The notes beneath the pieces were generated by a model. It did no database searches and had not been told where the DNA came from. It was given only the letters and a program-made list of their open reading frames with translations. Of a DNA stretch of 46,180 nucleotides, positions 43,776-46,180 are shown piece by piece (positions within the stretch are counted from its first letter, which is position 1; each line of letters begins with the position of its first letter). The DNA is taken from the NCBI GenBank assembly GCA_014380005.1, contig JACMKT010000226.1:1-46180 (forward strand). The letters run 5' to 3'. The translations under genes were made by a program, and so were the position numbers. The DNA comes from Rhodospirillales bacterium (lineage in GTDB: Bacteria > Pseudomonadota > Alphaproteobacteria > Rhodospirillales > Magnetospirillaceae).

Positions 43776-43811
43776 GTATGTGTGACAAACGCCCCCACCC
43801 CACAAAGAAAA

Positions 43812-43837
43812 ACCCCCGCCGGTTGCCCGGCGGGGGT
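43812..43837 (-). terminator. Rho-independent terminator of acnB
   Basis: An 11-bp stem, ACCCCCGCCGG/CCGGCGGGGGT, with a 4-nt loop is followed in the minus direction by TTTTTCTTT, 28 nt after the acnB stop. This is the best classical terminator in the window. Confidence 0.92.
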
Positions 43838-43865
43838 GAGTCGAGGCACTTTTCTTATTTAACGC

Positions 43866-46180
43866 TTAGACCGTCACGGTATCGGCCAGCTCGCGGAACG
43901 ACGCGATCTGATCGAAGTTCATGTAACGGTAAATGTCGTCAGCCTTGGCCTTCAGCCCGCTGACCTGATCCAGATACTCGGCCACGGTGGGGATCTTGCC
44001 CATGAGGGCGCAGACGGCGGCCAGCTCGGCGGAACCGAGATAGACCTGGGTGTCGATGCCCAAGCGGTTGGGGAAGTTACGGGTCGAGGTGGACATGGCG
44101 GTCGAGCCCTTGCGCACCTGGGCCTGATTGCCCATGCACAGGGAACAGCCGGGCATTTCCATGCGGGCGCCCGACTTGCCGAGGATGGAGTAGTAGCCTT
44201 CCTCGTTCAGGACGGCGGCGTCCATCTTGGTCGGGGGCGCGATCCACAGGCGGGTCGGGATATCGGACTTGCCGTCCAGCACCTTGGCGGCGGCGCGGAA
44301 GTGGCCGATATTGGTCATGCACGAACCGATGAACACTTCGTCGATCTGCACGCCGGACACTTCAGACAGCAGCTTCACGTCGTCCGGATCGTTCGGGCAG
44401 GCGACGATGGGCTCCTTGATGTCGGCCAGATCGATCTCGATGATCGTGGCGTATTCGGCATCGGCATCGGGCTGCAGCAATTCGGGCTTGGCGATCCAGG
44501 CTTCCATGGCCTTGATGCGGCGGCCCAGGGTGCGGGCGTCCTCATAACCGTTGGCGATCATCCACTTCATCAAGGTGATATTCGAGGTCATGTACTCGAT
44601 GATCGGCGCCTTATCCAGGCGGACCGAGCAGGCGGCAGCCGAACGCTCGGCGGCGGCGTCGGACAGCTCGAAGGCCTGTTCGACCTTCAGGTCGGGCAGA
44701 CCCTCGATCTCCAGAATGCGGCCGGAGAAGACGTTCTTCTTGCCCTTCTTTTCCACCGTCAGCAGGCCCGAGCGGATGGCGTACAGCGGAATGGCATTGA
44801 CCAGATCACGCAGGGTCACACCGGGCTGCAACTCGCCCTTGAAGCGCACCAGCACGGATTCCGGCATGTCCAGCGGCATGACGCCGGTGGCGGCGGCGAA
44901 GGCCACCAAGCCCGAGCCGGCGGGGAACGAGATACCGATGGGGAAGCGGGTGTGGGAATCGCCGCCGGTGCCGACCGTGTCGGGCAGCAGCAGACGGTTC
45001 AGCCAGGAGTGAATGACGCCGTCACCGGGACGCAGGGCGACACCGCCACGGGTGGAGATGAAGCCCGGCAATTCCTTGTGGGTCTTGACGTCCACCAGCT
45101 TGGGGTACGCAGCGGTGTGGCAGAAGGACTGCATGACCAGATCGGCGGAGAAGCCCAGGCAAGCCAGATCCTTCAGCTCGTCGCGGGTCATGGGGCCGGT
45201 GGTGTCCTGGGACCCCACGGTGGTCATCTTGGGCTCGCAATAGGTGCCGGGGCGGACGCCCTGACCTTCGGGCAGACCACAGGCGCGGCCAACCATCTTC
45301 TGCGCCAGCGAGAAACCCTTGGTCGAAGACGCCGGGTTGGTCGGCAGGCGGAACAGGGTGGAGGGGGCCAGACCCAGGGCCTCGCGGGCACGGGCGGTCA
45401 GGCCACGGCCGATGATCAGCGGAATGCGGCCACCGGCGCGCACTTCGTCGAAGATCACGTCGGATTTGACGGTGAACTCGCTGATGACCTTGCCGTCCTT
45501 CAGCGCCTTGCCGTCATAGGGACGCAGCTCGACCACATCGCCCATGTTCATCTGGTTGACGTCCAGCTCGATGGGCAGGGCGCCGGCATCTTCCATGGTG
45601 TTGTAGAAGATGGGGGCGATCTTGGTGCCCAGGCAGACGCCGCCGAAACGCTTGTTCGGCACGAACGGAATGTCTTCGCCGGTGAACCACAGCACGGAAT
45701 TGGTGGCCGATTTGCGCGACGAGCCAGTACCGACCACGTCACCCACATAGGCGACCAGATTGCCCTTGGCGGACAAAGCGGCCAGCTGCTTCAGCGGGCC
45801 ACGGGCGCCGGCTTCGTCGGCTTCGATGCCGGGGCGCGGGTTCTTCAGCATGGCCAGGGCATGCAGCGGGATGTCGGGGCGGCTCCAGGCGTCAGGGGCC
45901 GGGGACAGATCGTCGGTGTTGGTCTCGCCGGTGACCTTGAAGATGGTCACGGTCAGGCTTTCCGGCACGGCGGGACGCGAGGTGAACCACTCGGCATCGG
46001 CCCAGGACTGCAGCACCGCCTTGGCGTTGGCGTTGCCGCCATCGGCCAGGGCCTTGACGTCGTGGAAATAGTCGAACACCAGCAGGGTCTTCTTCAGACC
46101 CTCGGCGGCGACGGAACCAACCGTGGCATCGCCCAGCACGTCGATCAGCGGCTTGATGTTGAAGCCGCCGAGCATGGTGC
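43866..46180 (-). CDS. acnB: Aconitate hydratase B, 5' end outside window
   Basis: Bifunctional aconitase/2-methylisocitrate dehydratase of the AcnB type; about 770 residues are visible of a usual 860 or so, and the N-terminal HEAT-like domain is cut by the window edge. The swivel domain ([39 protein letters not shown]) precedes the catalytic domains, the reverse of AcnA. Cluster ligands are in [13 protein letters not shown] and [11 protein letters not shown] near the C-terminus. It ends before a strong terminator. Its presence near acnA gives the organism both isozymes, in E. coli associated with stress (AcnA) and main TCA flux (AcnB). Confidence 0.97.
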   Translation of the reverse strand, partial: TMLGGFNIKPLIDVLGDATVGSVAAEGLKKTLLVFDYFHDVKALADGGNANAKAVLQSWADAEWFTSRPAVPESLTVTIFKVTGETNTDDLSPAPDAWSRPDIPLHALAMLKNPRPGIEADEAGARGPLKQLAALSAKGNLVAYVGDVVGTGSSRKSATNSVLWFTGEDIPFVPNKRFGGVCLGTKIAPIFYNTMEDAGALPIELDVNQMNMGDVVELRPYDGKALKDGKVISEFTVKSDVIFDEVRAGGRIPLIIGRGLTARAREALGLAPSTLFRLPTNPASSTKGFSLAQKMVGRACGLPEGQGVRPGTYCEPKMTTVGSQDTTGPMTRDELKDLACLGFSADLVMQSFCHTAAYPKLVDVKTHKELPGFISTRGGVALRPGDGVIHSWLNRLLLPDTVGTGGDSHTRFPIGISFPAGSGLVAFAAATGVMPLDMPESVLVRFKGELQPGVTLRDLVNAIPLYAIRSGLLTVEKKGKKNVFSGRILEIEGLPDLKVEQAFELSDAAAERSAAACSVRLDKAPIIEYMTSNITLMKWMIANGYEDARTLGRRIKAMEAWIAKPELLQPDADAEYATIIEIDLADIKEPIVACPNDPDDVKLLSEVSGVQIDEVFIGSCMTNIGHFRAAAKVLDGKSDIPTRLWIAPPTKMDAAVLNEEGYYSILGKSGARMEMPGCSLCMGNQAQVRKGSTAMSTSTRNFPNRLGIDTQVYLGSAELAAVCALMGKIPTVAEYLDQVSGLKAKADDIYRYMNFDQIASFRELADTVTV

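Overview
The window is GC-rich, tightly packed bacterial chromosome, most likely an alphaproteobacterium of the Rhodospirillales. A Magnetospirillum-like organism is my inference from gene style; no rRNA, tRNA or magnetosome gene is present to prove it. Nearly every gene is housekeeping or metabolic. Intergenic gaps are short, and many hold long palindromes.

Layout. 1-6.2 kb: cobalamin (B12) genes cobM (cut by the window edge), cobK, cbiD, cobA and cobB, with a membrane-protein/SCO1 pair, probably for copper or cytochrome oxidase assembly, between cobA and cobB. 6.4-8.9 kb: an intracellular PHB depolymerase whose 3' end overlaps a YcgN-family gene out of frame, then a YgjP-type metallopeptidase. 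8.9-15.6 kb: a Bcr/CflA exporter, a class A penicillin-binding protein, an orphan ribbon-helix-helix protein, a bacteriohemerythrin, a YdjM-like membrane protein, a RutE/HadB nitroreductase and a secreted NodB-fold protein that has lost metal ligands. 15.6-16.3 kb: a small AT-rich patch with one unknown gene. 16.3-27.6 kb: a long minus-strand run (Bax-like glucosaminidase, NFU1, universal stress protein, TIGR02186, DUF2333, murJ, glnD, a possible 29-residue membrane peptide, mutS). 27.8-34.8 kb: a stress protein, malic enzyme maeB with a PhoR-like kinase directly behind it, a zinc-ribbon protein, a gamma-glutamyltransferase-family enzyme and a xanthine phosphoribosyltransferase. 34.9-46.2 kb: acnA and acnB (cut by the window edge), both on the minus strand, with an accessory island of about 6 kb between them.

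The island between the aconitases is the most unusual part. It holds a transposase-less 424-bp element with 15-bp terminal inverted repeats and an 11-bp target duplication, inserted into a REP-like palindrome; a probable frameshifted micro-gene; a strongly AT-rich double operator; and a two-gene operon of P-loop ATPases. The second ATPase carries a winged helix and a TPR array of ten near-identical units, nine of them exactly 105 bp. The architecture resembles STAND-type signalling or conflict NTPases, but no effector domain is recognisable, so its function is unknown.

A second theme is a set of intergenic palindromes. Each arm is about 30 nt and is itself built of three tandem 9-10-nt subunits. 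At least four sequence families share this design (cores ACACGGAT, CACCAAGG, CACGGAG, ACACGAAT). They sit mostly at gene ends and could work as transcription terminators or mRNA-end structures, but their common internal design is not explained by that.
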